Shown here in pieces: positions 29,157-38,090 of a stretch of DNA of 64,000 nucleotides. This DNA comes from Sinimarinibacterium arenosum (GTDB lineage Bacteria; Pseudomonadota; Gammaproteobacteria; Nevskiales; Nevskiaceae). Each line of letters begins with the position of its first letter. Within the stretch, counting starts at the first letter, position 1. The notes under the pieces are model-generated. The model was not told where the DNA came from, did no database searches, and saw nothing but the letters and a program-made list of their open reading frames with translations. Location of the stretch: positions 186,001 through 250,000 of the forward strand of contig NZ_SUKF01000008.1 in the NCBI RefSeq assembly GCF_005047655.1, given 5' to 3'. The translations under genes and the position numbers were made by a program.

Positions 29157-29587
29157 ACATCGAATACTGGCACTGGCTGGTGCTGGGCTTCGCGCTGCTG
29201 GTCCTTGAGATGTTCCTGTCGACGGAGTTCATCTTCCTGTGGGTTGGCGCGGCGGCGGCAGTCGTGGGACTCATTGCCTGGTTGGTGCCGGGCCTGGGCT
29301 GGGAGATCGAGTTCGCCCTGTGGGGCGCGCTTTCAGTCATTGCGGTACTGGCATGGCGCAAGTTCAAACCCCTGGCGTTCGAGAGCGAACGCCCGACTCT
29401 TAATCGACGGGGTCATTCCTATGTCGGCCGTCAGTTCACGCTGGACGAGCCGATCGTCAACGGCATCGGCAAGCTGCGCGTCGATGACTCGCATTGGCGC
29501 ATCAGTGGGGCGGATGCGCCGATCGGTGCTCAGGTGCGAGTGGTCGCGGCGGATGGGGCAACCTTGAACGTGGAGCGCATCGATTAA
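29153..29587 (+). CDS. NfeD-family membrane protein (YbbK/YbbL type)
   Basis: 144-aa partner of the SPFH protein. Two to three TM segments in the first ~75 residues (WLVLGFALLVLEMFLS, FLWVGAAAAVVGLIAWLVPG), followed by a small OB-fold NfeD domain (VGRQFTLDEPIVNGIGKLRV, then VRVVAADGATLNVERI). This is the short NfeD form without a ClpP-like protease domain. Coupled to the upstream gene through a 4-bp overlap. Confidence 0.92.
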   Translation: MNIEYWHWLVLGFALLVLEMFLSTEFIFLWVGAAAAVVGLIAWLVPGLGWEIEFALWGALSVIAVLAWRKFKPLAFESERPTLNRRGHSYVGRQFTLDEPIVNGIGKLRVDDSHWRISGADAPIGAQVRVVAADGATLNVERID

Positions 29588-29627
29588 GCACGAACCACAA
29601 GGGCTGGGCCATCACCACCCCCATGAA

Positions 29628-30293
29628 GTGCTGGGGGTTGAAGTCTCCGACAAGCTGTATTCGTTTGGCGAAGAGCTGGCACACGCGATCACCCACGGTC
29701 TGGGCGTCGTTCTGTCGGTCATCGGCCTGACGGTTCTGGTCGCGCGGGCCAGTGTCTATGGGGACATCTGGCAGGTCACGGCAGTCAGCATCTTCGGCAC
29801 CACGCTGGTTCTGATGTACACGGCCTCGACGCTGTATCACAGCATTCCGTTGCCGCGTGCCAAGCACATCCTGCGGGTGTTGGATCATTCGTTGATCTAT
29901 TTCTTGATCGCCGGAACCTACACGCCGTTTACCTTGGTCACGCTCAAGGGCGCGTGGGGCTGGAGCCTGTTTGCGTTCACTTGGGGCCTGGCCATCATTG
30001 GCGTCGTGTTCAAGATTTTCGCGACCGGAAAATTCGAGAAGCTGTCGCTGGCGATCTATCTGGGGATGGGGTGGTGTGCAATTGCCGCCATCAAACCGCT
30101 GCTGCAGAACCTCGAGCCCGGAGGTCTTGCGTTGATGGTGGCCGGCGGCATCACCTACAGCGGTGGCGTCGCGTTCTACGTGTGGGAACGCCTGCGCTAT
30201 CACCATGCGATCTGGCACCTGTTCGTTCTAGGCGGCAGCGTGCTGCACTTCTTTGCGATTCTTTTCTATGTAGTGTCCGGGCCGAATGGCTGA
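29628..30293 (+). CDS. Hemolysin III family (PAQR-like) membrane protein
   Basis: 221-aa seven-TM protein of the HlyIII/YqfA family. Conserved motifs: EELAHAITHGLG in the first segment, MYTASTLYHS, ILRVLDHSLIYFLIAGTYTP, and AIWHLFVLGGSVLHFFAI near the end, giving the His/Asp set of the PAQR metal-binding fold. GTG start at 29628. Physiological role in bacteria is poorly defined; hemolysis should not be assumed from the name. Confidence 0.9.
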   Translation: MLGVEVSDKLYSFGEELAHAITHGLGVVLSVIGLTVLVARASVYGDIWQVTAVSIFGTTLVLMYTASTLYHSIPLPRAKHILRVLDHSLIYFLIAGTYTPFTLVTLKGAWGWSLFAFTWGLAIIGVVFKIFATGKFEKLSLAIYLGMGWCAIAAIKPLLQNLEPGGLALMVAGGITYSGGVAFYVWERLRYHHAIWHLFVLGGSVLHFFAILFYVVSGPNG

Positions 30294-30334
30294 TTTCCGG
30301 TACGCACACGCGAGCAAGCTTGCTGGAGTCGATC

Positions 30335-31231
30335 ATGAGTCATGAATGGGTACATGGTCCGGATAGCCCCTACCGGGTGCCGCATGACGACGGCTTTACG
30401 CTGAAGGATTTTTCCACCGTGCCGCCGTCCGATGCACCGGACAAGTCAGAGCGGCAACAGAGGCTGGTGTCGTTCGTAGAAGAGATCGACGCGCTGCAGC
30501 GGGTGTTGTACGCCGACAATCGTCACGCGGTATTGCTGGTGTTCCAGGCGATGGACGCGGCGGGCAAGGACGGCACGATTCGCGCCGTGCTGTCCGGAGT
30601 CGATCCCGCGGGGTGCCAGGTCACCTCGTTCAAGCGACCCTCTGAAAACGAACTGGATCACGATTTTTTGTGGCGGCATGCGCGTTCATTACCCGAGCGT
30701 GGGCGCATCGGTGTGTTCAACCGCAGCTGGTACGAGGAAGTGCTGGCGGTGCGGGTGCACCCGGAGTTTCTCGAGCGCCAGCGCCTGCCGTGGCAACCGG
30801 ATTCCCTCGATGCGCTGTGGCAGGAGCGCTACGAGTCGATCAACGGATTCGAGCGGCATCTGGCCCGCAACGGCACGCTGATTCTGAAATTCTGGCTCAA
30901 TGTTTCGCGTGAGGAGCAGCGAGAGCGGCTGCTTGAGCGACTGAAAGAGCCGGACAAGAACTGGAAATTTGACATCAACGACATGGGTGAACGAGCGCGC
31001 TGGGATGACTTTCAGGTCGCCTATCACCACATGTTGAAGGAAACGTCCAAACCCTGGGCGCCTTGGTACGCGATTCCGGCCGACAGCAAGTCGTATATGC
31101 GCTGTGCGGTCGCTGAAATCATTGCTCAGGGGCTGCGCCGGCTGGACCTGAAGTACCCCGATGCGAGCCCGGAAGTGCGTCAGAAGCTGCGCGAACTGAT
31201 TGGCGAACTGCGCGCAAAAAAAGGGGATTAA
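30335..31231 (+). CDS. ppk2: Polyphosphate kinase 2 family phosphotransferase
   Basis: Transfers phosphate from polyphosphate to nucleotides. The 298-aa protein carries the PPK2 Walker A motif (QAMDAAGKDGTIRAV), the lid/ENEL element (KRPSENELDHDFLWR), GVFNRSWYEEVLAVRVHPE, and the Walker B-like FWLNVSREEQ region. The length and GVFNRSWYEEVL resemble the subgroup that phosphorylates AMP/ADP, though substrate class is inferred. Start 30335 (MSHEWVHGPDSPYRVPHDDG); in-frame upstream sequence overlaps the hemolysin III gene and is not conserved. Confidence 0.92.
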   Translation: MSHEWVHGPDSPYRVPHDDGFTLKDFSTVPPSDAPDKSERQQRLVSFVEEIDALQRVLYADNRHAVLLVFQAMDAAGKDGTIRAVLSGVDPAGCQVTSFKRPSENELDHDFLWRHARSLPERGRIGVFNRSWYEEVLAVRVHPEFLERQRLPWQPDSLDALWQERYESINGFERHLARNGTLILKFWLNVSREEQRERLLERLKEPDKNWKFDINDMGERARWDDFQVAYHHMLKETSKPWAPWYAIPADSKSYMRCAVAEIIAQGLRRLDLKYPDASPEVRQKLRELIGELRAKKGD

Positions 31232-31409
31232 GCCCGGCGCTCATGCGATCGGGGGATGATTCGGCCAGCGCGGATGCGCATAATGCGGAGCTGGCCGCAT
31301 TCGCGGCCGCCCAAAGCAAGGTCCTTCCGTCCCAGCCGCCATTCCGGCCAGCGGGTGATACATCCGCCCGGGTGCGTTGCGCCGGGAGCGCCCTGCTCGG
31401 GAGCTGACC

Positions 31410-32042
31410 ATGGAACGGACACAGATGACCGAACAAAAAGCGACCAATGTGCATTGGCACGAAGGCGACGTCACGCGGGCCGATCGCGCGACGCTGCTGG
31501 GCCAGCGGGGTGCGACGATCTGGTTCACCGGCCTGTCCGGTTCGGGCAAGAGCACGGTGGCGGTCGCGCTGGAAAAGGCGCTGCACGCACAGGGCCGGCT
31601 GGTGTATCGCCTCGACGGCGACAACGTGCGCATGGGCATCAACAAGAATCTCGGCTTTTCCGCCGAGGATCGCGCCGAAAACATTCGTCGCATTGGCGAA
31701 GTCGCCAAACTATTTGTCGATGCCGGTGTGATCGTCCTGTCGAGCTTTGTCTCACCGTACCGTGCCGATCGTGACAAGGTGCGCGAGCTGCACGAGGCCG
31801 ACGGCATGGACTTTGTCGAGGTCTACGTCGACGTGCCGTTGGAAGAGGCCGAAAAGCGAGATCCGAAAGGCCTGTACAAGAAGGCCCGCGCTGGTCAGAT
31901 CAAGAATTTTACCGGCATCGACGATCCCTACGAGGCCCCGACGCAGCCCGAACTGATACTGCCCAGCCACTTGATGACCCTGGACGAGGAAGTCCAGGCG
32001 CTGATCGCGATGCTCAAATCCCGCCAGATCCTGCCGGCCTGA
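31410..32042 (+). CDS. cysC: Adenylylsulfate (APS) kinase
   Basis: Phosphorylates APS to PAPS. The 210-aa product has the P-loop GLSGSGKST, the family VYRLDGDNVRMGINKNLGFS, NIRRIGEVAKLFVDAG and the lid DPKGLYKKARAGQIKNFTGI. Start 31410 is preferred because GGGAG lies 6 nt upstream; the ATG at 31425 (MTEQKATNVHWHEG) matches many homologues and is an alternative. First gene of cysC-sat-cysQ. Confidence 0.95.
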   Translation: MERTQMTEQKATNVHWHEGDVTRADRATLLGQRGATIWFTGLSGSGKSTVAVALEKALHAQGRLVYRLDGDNVRMGINKNLGFSAEDRAENIRRIGEVAKLFVDAGVIVLSSFVSPYRADRDKVRELHEADGMDFVEVYVDVPLEEAEKRDPKGLYKKARAGQIKNFTGIDDPYEAPTQPELILPSHLMTLDEEVQALIAMLKSRQILPA

Positions 32043-32086
32043 AGCCGCCGGACGCTGTTCCCCCCAACGCCACCGGTTTCTCCACG

Positions 32087-33277
32087 ATGATTGCTCCTCA
32101 CGGTTCCGATACCCTCAATCCGCGCTTCGTCTACGACACCACCAAGCATGAAGCGCTGCTGCACGAAGCGCAGAGCCTGCCGTCGCTGCTGCTGAATTCT
32201 GCCGCCGCAGCCAACGCCGTGATGCTGGGCGCGGGCTATTTCAATCCGCTGTCCGGTTACATGAATCTGGCGGATGCGCTGAGCGTGGCGGAGAAGCTGC
32301 ACACGACCGATGGCTTGTTCTGGCCCGTGCCGGTGCTCAATCTGACCAAGGAAAGTGGAATTGTTGCCGGCAGCCGCATCGCGCTGCGCGACCCCAATGT
32401 CGAGGGGCATCCGGTGCTCGCGGTGATGGACGTCGAGGCGGTCGAGACCGTCAGCGATGAGCAGATCACGTTCATGGCCGAACAGATTTTCGGCACGCTC
32501 GACCCCAAGCATCCGGGGGTTGGAACCTTCACGGCGCTCGGCAACACGCTGCTGTCCGGCCCGATCCAGGTGCTGAACTTCAGCTACTTCCAGAGTGAAT
32601 TCCCGGACACCTTCCGCACCGCCGTCGAGATCCGGAACGAGATCATCGAGCGCGGCTGGAAGACAGTCGTTGCATTCCAGACCCGCAACCCGATGCACCG
32701 CGCACACGAGGAACTGTGCCGCATGGCCAAGGAGCGGCTCGGTGCTGACGGCATCGTGATCCACATGCTGCTGGGCAAGCTCAAGTCCGGCGATATCCCG
32801 GCGGATGTGCGCGACGCCTGTATTCGCAAGATGGTCGAGGTCTACTTCGAACCGAATACGGTGATGATCACCGGCTACGGATTCGACATGCTCTACGCCG
32901 GTCCGCGTGAGGCGGTGCTGCACGCGGTGTTCCGTCAGAACATGGGGGCAACACATCTGATCGTCGGCCGCGACCATGCCGGTGTCGGTGATTATTACGG
33001 ACCGTTCGATGCGCAGACGGTATTCGACACGCAGGTGCCGGACGGCGCCTTGAAGATTGAAATCTTCCGTGCCGACAACACCGCGTTCTCGAAGAAGCTG
33101 GGCCGAGTGGTGATGATGCGCGAGGCACCCGACCATACCAAGGACGACTTCATTGCCTTGTCCGGGACGAAGGTGCGCGAGATGCTGGGACAGGGCATTG
33201 CGCCGCCGCCGGAATTCTCGCGGCCCGAAGTCGCGAAGATCCTGATGGACTACTACCAGAAGCTCGACGCGCAATGA
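32087..33277 (+). CDS. sat: Sulfate adenylyltransferase (ATP sulfurylase, Sat type)
   Basis: Makes APS from ATP and sulfate. The 396-aa protein is the Sat/MET3 type rather than CysDN. Motifs: QTRNPMHRAHEEL (nucleotide-binding QxRN and HxxH), GRDHAGVGDYYGPFDAQ, and the C-terminal ISGTKVRE-like LSGTKVREML. Placed between cysC and cysQ, with the sat stop overlapping the cysQ start by 4 bp. Context favours assimilatory sulfate activation, though Sat can also work in sulfur oxidation. Confidence 0.96.
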   Translation: MIAPHGSDTLNPRFVYDTTKHEALLHEAQSLPSLLLNSAAAANAVMLGAGYFNPLSGYMNLADALSVAEKLHTTDGLFWPVPVLNLTKESGIVAGSRIALRDPNVEGHPVLAVMDVEAVETVSDEQITFMAEQIFGTLDPKHPGVGTFTALGNTLLSGPIQVLNFSYFQSEFPDTFRTAVEIRNEIIERGWKTVVAFQTRNPMHRAHEELCRMAKERLGADGIVIHMLLGKLKSGDIPADVRDACIRKMVEVYFEPNTVMITGYGFDMLYAGPREAVLHAVFRQNMGATHLIVGRDHAGVGDYYGPFDAQTVFDTQVPDGALKIEIFRADNTAFSKKLGRVVMMREAPDHTKDDFIALSGTKVREMLGQGIAPPPEFSRPEVAKILMDYYQKLDAQ

Positions 33278-34095
33278 GTCGGCCCGATCTCGACGCGCTG
33301 GTTGCGATCGCACTCGATGCTGGCGCGGCGATCCTGCGCATCTACGCAAAGCTGCAGCCTGGTGATGCCAAGGCCAAGGGTGACGGCTCGCCGGTAACCG
33401 AAGCGGATACCCAGGCCGAGGCGATCATTCTCGCCGGTCTGGCCAAGACCACTCCGCAGATCGCGGTGGTGGCGGAAGAATCGGTCGCCGCCGGACGGAT
33501 CCCGGAGACACAGGGGCAGCCGTTCTTCCTGGTTGATCCGCTCGACGGCACCAAGGAATTCATCAGCAAGAACGGTGATTTCACCGTCAATATCGCGTTG
33601 ATCGAAGAGGGCGTGCCGGTGCTGGGTGTTGTCTATGCGCCCGCCATTGGCGAGCTGTATACCGGCGTCATCGGCGCCGGCGCGCGTCAGGCCAAGGTCG
33701 TCGACGGCGTTGTCGGGGCGTGGCAGCCGATTTGCGCGCGCACCGCTCCAGCGGATGGCGTCAAGGTTATCGCGAGTCGGTCGCATCTGTCGGACGAAAC
33801 CAAGGCTTTCATCGACAAGTTCCAGGCCAGCGATTTCGTGTCTGCGGGTTCGTCGTTGAAGTTCTGCCGCGTGGCCGCGGGTCAGGCGGATTTGTACCCG
33901 CGACTGGCGCGCACGATGGAGTGGGACACGGCTGCCGCGGATGCCGTGCTGCGTGCCGCCGGAGGCATGGTCATGACCATGGATGGGCAGCCGCTGCGCT
34001 ATGGCAAGCGCAACCAGGCAAGCGATACCGACTTCGCCAATCCGTGGTTTGTCGCCGCAGGGGATTGGGATCCGTTCGCCGTTGCCGGCGTCTGA
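33274..34095 (+). CDS. cysQ: 3'(2'),5'-bisphosphate nucleotidase CysQ
   Basis: Removes PAP formed during PAPS reduction. The 273-aa inositol monophosphatase-fold protein has the metal motif VDPLDGTKEF, the upstream VAEESVAAG glutamate, and a C-terminal WDTAAADAVLRAAGG. Signature is the Li+-sensitive phosphatase family. ATGA overlap with sat shows translational coupling. Confidence 0.96.
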   Translation: MSRPDLDALVAIALDAGAAILRIYAKLQPGDAKAKGDGSPVTEADTQAEAIILAGLAKTTPQIAVVAEESVAAGRIPETQGQPFFLVDPLDGTKEFISKNGDFTVNIALIEEGVPVLGVVYAPAIGELYTGVIGAGARQAKVVDGVVGAWQPICARTAPADGVKVIASRSHLSDETKAFIDKFQASDFVSAGSSLKFCRVAAGQADLYPRLARTMEWDTAAADAVLRAAGGMVMTMDGQPLRYGKRNQASDTDFANPWFVAAGDWDPFAVAGV

Positions 34096-34104
34096 AAACA
34101 GTGC

Positions 34105-34124
34105 GCACCGGAATCGTCCGGTGC
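34105..34124. terminator. Hairpin after cysQ
   Basis: 8-bp perfect stem (GCACCGGA / TCCGGTGC) with an ATCG loop, between cysQ and the ferredoxin reductase gene. No T-run follows, so it may be an attenuating or RNA-stabilising stem rather than a full terminator. Confidence 0.45.
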
Positions 34125-34139
34125 TGATGGAGAGTTGAA

Positions 34140-35375
34140 TTGAACAGCGAAATTTCGACCTGCGTGATCGTCGGCGCCGGCCAGGCCGGTTGTGAATTGG
34201 CTACTGCGCTGCGTCAGCAGGGCTTTGAAGGCCGTATCGTGATGATCGGCGACGAGCCCTATCTGCCGTATCGGCGCCCGCCGTTGTCGAAGACTTACTT
34301 GTCCGGTGAGGCCAAGCTGGAATCGCTGTTCATCAAGCCGCAGTCGACCTACGACAAGCTCAATGTCGAATGTCGCATCGGTGTCACGGTGCAGGCGATC
34401 GATCGAGCGGCGCATACCGTGAGCCTGTCCGATGGTGAAACGTTGACGTACACCAAGCTCGCATTGACCACCGGAGGTCGTGCGCGGCGTCTGAGCCTGG
34501 CCGGCGGCGACGCCGCCAATGTTCACTATGTTCGCAGCATCGCCGACATCGAGCGGTTGCAGGCCGATTTCGTGGCGGGCAAGCGTCTGGTGATCATTGG
34601 CGGGGGTTACATCGGGCTTGAGGCGGCTGCAGTTGGTATCAAGAAGGAATTGAAAGTCAGCGTGATCGAGGCGCTTCCACGCGTGCTCGCACGCGTCACG
34701 GCACCGGAAGTCTCGGCGTTCTACGAGCGTGTGCATCGTGAGCACGGCGTTGATCTGCGCACCGGCGTCGGCGTTGAGGCGCTGGAAACCCAGGGTGATC
34801 GCGTGACCGCGGTCAAGCTCGCTGACGGCACCGCAGTGCCGGCCGATCTGGTCATCGTCGGTATTGGCCTGATTCCAGGCACAGAACTGGCCGAGGCTGC
34901 CGGACTTGAAGTGTCGAATGGCATTGTCGTCGATGCGCATACGCAGACTTCCGACCCGGATATTCTCGCCGCCGGTGACTGCACCTTTCACGACAACGAT
35001 TTCTTCGGGCGCAAGGTTCGGCTCGAATCGGTCCCCAATGCGATGGAGCAGGCGCGCGTTGCCGCTGCGACGATCTGTGGAAAGGATGTGCGCTATGCCG
35101 CAGTGCCGTGGTTCTGGTCTGATCAATACGATCTGAAGCTGCAGATGGTTGGACTGAATCAGGGCTATGACCAGATCGTCGTGCGCGGAGACATGGCAAG
35201 TAACAGTTTCTGTGCGTTCTATCTGCAGAACGGCGTCGTTATCGCGGCTGATGCAGTGACCCGTCCTCAGGACTTCATGGTTGCGAAGAAACTGGTTGCG
35301 GGGCGCGTCGCTGCTGATGCCGCCAAGCTCGCGGATGAGACGGTCGAGCTGAAGTCGCTGTTGCCGGCGGCCTGA
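34140..35375 (+). CDS. FAD-dependent ferredoxin/rubredoxin reductase
   Basis: 411-aa flavoprotein of the ferredoxin-NAD(P)+ reductase family used in oxygenase or P450 electron chains. FAD-binding GAGQAGCELATALR at the N-terminus, YRRPPLSKTYLSG, a second dinucleotide fold (VIIGGGYIGLEAAAV), DILAAGDCTFHDND, and the SVPNAMEQARVAA and VPWFWSDQYDLKLQ motifs. TTG start at 34140 with GGAGAG upstream. No ferredoxin or oxygenase is adjacent, so its partner is unknown. Confidence 0.9.
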   Translation: MNSEISTCVIVGAGQAGCELATALRQQGFEGRIVMIGDEPYLPYRRPPLSKTYLSGEAKLESLFIKPQSTYDKLNVECRIGVTVQAIDRAAHTVSLSDGETLTYTKLALTTGGRARRLSLAGGDAANVHYVRSIADIERLQADFVAGKRLVIIGGGYIGLEAAAVGIKKELKVSVIEALPRVLARVTAPEVSAFYERVHREHGVDLRTGVGVEALETQGDRVTAVKLADGTAVPADLVIVGIGLIPGTELAEAAGLEVSNGIVVDAHTQTSDPDILAAGDCTFHDNDFFGRKVRLESVPNAMEQARVAAATICGKDVRYAAVPWFWSDQYDLKLQMVGLNQGYDQIVVRGDMASNSFCAFYLQNGVVIAADAVTRPQDFMVAKKLVAGRVAADAAKLADETVELKSLLPAA

Positions 35376-35391
35376 TTCCCTGCAGCGGGGA

Positions 35392-37107
35392 TCAGTGCGG
35401 CAGGCGCAGACCCAGCCGGGTCGGCTGGTCCCCGGAAACTTCGCGCACGACCAGTTGAAGGTCGCCAAGTCGCAGTCGATCGCCGACGACGGGATGCGGC
35501 AGATGCTGGATCAGCAACTGCGCAACGGTGGACTCTGCGGCGCCGGGTGGCGGCTCAATGCCGTAAGCGGCGCAGAGTTCACCCACCGGCGCATCCGGAT
35601 TGACGCTGAATTCACCAAAGAACAATCGCTCCGCGGGCGCCAGCGGCGCCTGCACCGACTCGAACAGTCGGTCCAGCACGGGCAGCTGACTTTGCGCAGT
35701 CAGCAGTGAAATATAGTCGCCTGCTTGCAGCCCACCCCATTCGCGGTAATGCAGCACGCGGCTGCCGCGGGAGATGCAGATGACCCGCGATACATCAGGC
35801 AACGGCAAGTCTTTGGGCCGCATATCGATCAGGCTGCTATTACGCGCGACGCGGTAGCTGACCACTTCGAATCCACGTTGTCCCGGCAGATCGATGTCAA
35901 CGCGATGGATACGCGCCGACGTTGCAGGCACCTGCAGGCCCAGCAGGCGCGCAGCGCTGGCAACGGTCGTGCCCTGGATCAGCAGCGACACCAGCACGAT
36001 GAAGAACGCGATATTGAAGAACAGATCCGCATGGTCGAGACCGGCAAGCCACGGATAGGTCGCCAGAAGAATGGGCACGGAACCGCGCAGGCCGACCCAC
36101 GCGATATAGCCCTGCTCACGCAGCGGAAACCGAAATGGCAGCAGGCTGAGCCAGACCGCGATCGGGCGCGCAATCAAAATCAGTACGGCGGAAACCAACA
36201 ATCCCGGCAGGACCAGCGGCAGCAGTCGATGGGGTGACGCCAGCAGGCCGAGAATCACGAACATGCCGATCTGCGCGGTCCAGGCGATACCATCATGGAA
36301 GCGCCGGATACCCGCAGCGGCACGTACCTGACGATTGCCGAGCAACAGTCCGGCCAGATACACCGCCAGAAAGCCGCTTCCGCCCAGAAGCGCGGTCAAA
36401 CCGAAGATCAGCAAGCCGCCGAACAATGCCAGCAAGGGGTACAGCGAATCTCCCAGCGGCAGCCGATTGAGCGCGACCAGCAACAGCCAGCCGCCGGCCA
36501 GGCCCACTGCCGTACCGAGCAGCATCTGTTGCAGCAGCAGACTCAGTGCCGACAGCACGCCGAAGGTTTCGGGTGTTTGCAGAAAACTGATCAACGCCAG
36601 AGTGAGAAAAACCGCCATCGGATCGTTGGTGCCGGATTCGATCTCCAGTGCGGAGGTCACGCGCTGGTTCAGCGAGACCGAGCGCGTATGCAGCAGTGAA
36701 AACACCGCGGCGGCGTCGGTCGAACCGATGATGGCGCCGATCAACAGGCCTTCGGCAATCTCTAGGTTCAGAAGCCAGGCGCTGAACACGCCGACGATCG
36801 AAGTGGTGACCAGCACGCCGACGGTGGCCAGAGACAATGCCGGACGCAGTCCGACGCGGAAGCTGGCGAGCTGTGTGCGCATGCCGCCGTCGAACAGAAC
36901 AACGGCCAATGCCGCGGTTGCGGCCAGATTGGCCAGGGGATAGTTGCTGAACGGGATGCCGCCGGGGCCGTCTTCGCCGGCCAGCATGCCGACGACCAGA
37001 AACACCAGCAACAATGGCACGCCCAGACGCGGCGTCACCGCACTTGCCAGGATGCTTGCCAGGAACAGAACGCCGGCCAGGAAGATCAGTTGATTGGTCA
37101 GCTCCAT
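35392..37107 (-). CDS. cvrA: Potassium/proton antiporter (CPA1, NhaP2/CvrA type)
   Basis: 571-aa inner-membrane antiporter. About 12-13 TM segments over residues ~5-385, with VLFDGGMRTQL and GSTDAAAVFSLLH and NDPMAVFLTL, the conserved CPA1 core including the Asp-containing ND motif. The cytoplasmic C-terminus contains a TrkA-C domain (VDIDLPGQRGFEVVSYRVAR) and a CorC/HlyC-like module. Start 37107 (MELTNQLIFLAGVLF) is chosen; the extension to 37149 is basic and unconserved. Convergent with the reductase gene, 16 bp apart. Confidence 0.92.
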   Translation of the reverse strand: MELTNQLIFLAGVLFLASILASAVTPRLGVPLLLVFLVVGMLAGEDGPGGIPFSNYPLANLAATAALAVVLFDGGMRTQLASFRVGLRPALSLATVGVLVTTSIVGVFSAWLLNLEIAEGLLIGAIIGSTDAAAVFSLLHTRSVSLNQRVTSALEIESGTNDPMAVFLTLALISFLQTPETFGVLSALSLLLQQMLLGTAVGLAGGWLLLVALNRLPLGDSLYPLLALFGGLLIFGLTALLGGSGFLAVYLAGLLLGNRQVRAAAGIRRFHDGIAWTAQIGMFVILGLLASPHRLLPLVLPGLLVSAVLILIARPIAVWLSLLPFRFPLREQGYIAWVGLRGSVPILLATYPWLAGLDHADLFFNIAFFIVLVSLLIQGTTVASAARLLGLQVPATSARIHRVDIDLPGQRGFEVVSYRVARNSSLIDMRPKDLPLPDVSRVICISRGSRVLHYREWGGLQAGDYISLLTAQSQLPVLDRLFESVQAPLAPAERLFFGEFSVNPDAPVGELCAAYGIEPPPGAAESTVAQLLIQHLPHPVVGDRLRLGDLQLVVREVSGDQPTRLGLRLPH

Positions 37108-37286
37108 GGATGGAGTGTATCTGTTGGCGCGGCTTGCTCGAGCAAGCACACACGCGAAAAATTTGCGTTGCGCTAAATCAGAGAATGGCTAGGCTTCGTC
37201 TGGGGCTGCGGCTATACTTCGCCGTCTTTTCGGGGGCCGTCTCTGACGGGCGGTCCTAACACGCAAGAATAATTAGGAGCTCGCCC

Positions 37287-37769
37287 GTGGATCAAAACGG
37301 CCACGATAAAACGTTTTTTGCCAACTTCGGCATGGTCATGGCGGGACTGTTCGGGATTTTCTTCATCTGTGTGGTGGCGGCGCGTCTGCTCGTTGCCGAC
37401 GAGCAGGAAGATCCGGCAGCTCTGGCCCGCGTCGAGGAGCGGATCAAGCCGGTGGCCACAGTGATTACCGATCCTGCGGCGTTGGTGAAAGTCGCCGCTG
37501 CAGCGCCGGCACGCGAGCCGATGACGGGCGAACAGGTCTACACCAAGCTTTGCGCCGGTTGTCACATGGCCGGTGTTCTGGCCGCGCCCAAGACGGACGA
37601 TGCAGCGGCATGGTCAGCGCGCAAGACCGCTGCGGGTGGGGTGGACGGACTGGTCAATTCCGCGCTACACGGCAAGAACGCAATGCCGCCCAAGGGTGGC
37701 GATCCCAGCCTCAGTGACGATGAGGTCAAGGCGGCGGTCGAGTACATGTTGAAGCAATCGGGACTGTAG
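37287..37769 (+). CDS. Cytochrome c5 family protein
   Basis: 160-aa membrane-anchored monoheme cytochrome c. A single TM segment (residues ~10-33, ANFGMVMAGLFGIFFICVVAARL) precedes an Ala/Pro-rich linker and a class I cytochrome domain with heme motif CAGCH and distal Met (KNAMPPKGG). It probably shuttles electrons in the periplasm. Monocistronic, followed by a strong terminator. Confidence 0.92.
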   Translation: MDQNGHDKTFFANFGMVMAGLFGIFFICVVAARLLVADEQEDPAALARVEERIKPVATVITDPAALVKVAAAAPAREPMTGEQVYTKLCAGCHMAGVLAAPKTDDAAAWSARKTAAGGVDGLVNSALHGKNAMPPKGGDPSLSDDEVKAAVEYMLKQSGL

Positions 37770-37799
37770 TCACGAGCAAAGACATTGGGCGGGATCCAG

Positions 37800-37824
37800 A
37801 AGGCCGGGGCGAAACCCCGGCCTT
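37800..37824 (+). terminator. Rho-independent terminator of cytochrome c5 gene
   Basis: 10-bp perfect arms (AAGGCCGGGG / CCCCGGCCTT) with a CGAAA loop, followed by a T-rich stretch. Confidence 0.9.
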
Positions 37825-37840
37825 TTTATTGCAGAAGGCC

Positions 37841-37863
37841 ATGCGCACCAAATTGGTGCGCAT
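37841..37863. promoter_or_regulatory. NtrC (NR-I) binding site
   Basis: Near-perfect dyad with ATGCGCACCAA arms around one central base. It matches the NtrC pattern GCACCA-N3-TGGTGC exactly. It lies ~140 bp upstream of a sigma-54 promoter in front of a porin gene, near glnK-amtB. Confidence 0.8.
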
Positions 37864-38002
37864 GAGTGATCTGTGCTTTGGCTTCCTGCAAGGATTAGCA
37901 ATCTGATAGCTTCAAGCTGCGAGCTGGGGGCAGTCAAAAAGGTCAATCTTGCCGCCCCAAGCTTGGCGCAGCCGCCGCAGTTGGGGGGATTCCCCCAGTA
38001 CT

Positions 38003-38018
38003 TGGCATGCGGCTTGCG
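38003..38018 (+). promoter_or_regulatory. Sigma-54 promoter of the TorF-type porin
   Basis: TGGCAT-GCGGC-TTGCG matches the -24/-12 consensus TGGCAC-N5-TTGCW with conserved GG and GC dinucleotides at correct spacing. Predicted start about 60 bp before the ATG at 38091. Supported by the upstream NtrC dyad. Confidence 0.8.
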
Positions 38019-38090
38019 TTAGGTCTCGTGGGCCGCAGCAGCATGGGAGTCTGCAGCGGAAGTTATCCACATTTTGAAAGAGGCTTTCAA

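Larger units (their letters stand above)
37770..38090. other. Intergenic region: terminator, NtrC site and sigma-54 promoter
   Basis: 321 bp without a gene. It contains, in order, the cytochrome terminator (37800), an NtrC-type dyad (37841), a sigma-54-like promoter (38003) and the 5' UTR of the TorF-type porin. The enhancer-promoter spacing of about 140 bp is typical for NtrC-activated promoters. Confidence 0.75.

Noticed and set aside
29628-30293. A haemolytic toxin from the 'hemolysin III' family name
   Set aside because: The protein is a PAQR-like seven-TM housekeeping-type membrane protein; the name does not establish cytolysis.
31928-33349. Long antisense open frame opposite sat
   Set aside because: Mirror frame of the conserved ATP sulfurylase; His/Arg-rich translation without domain character.
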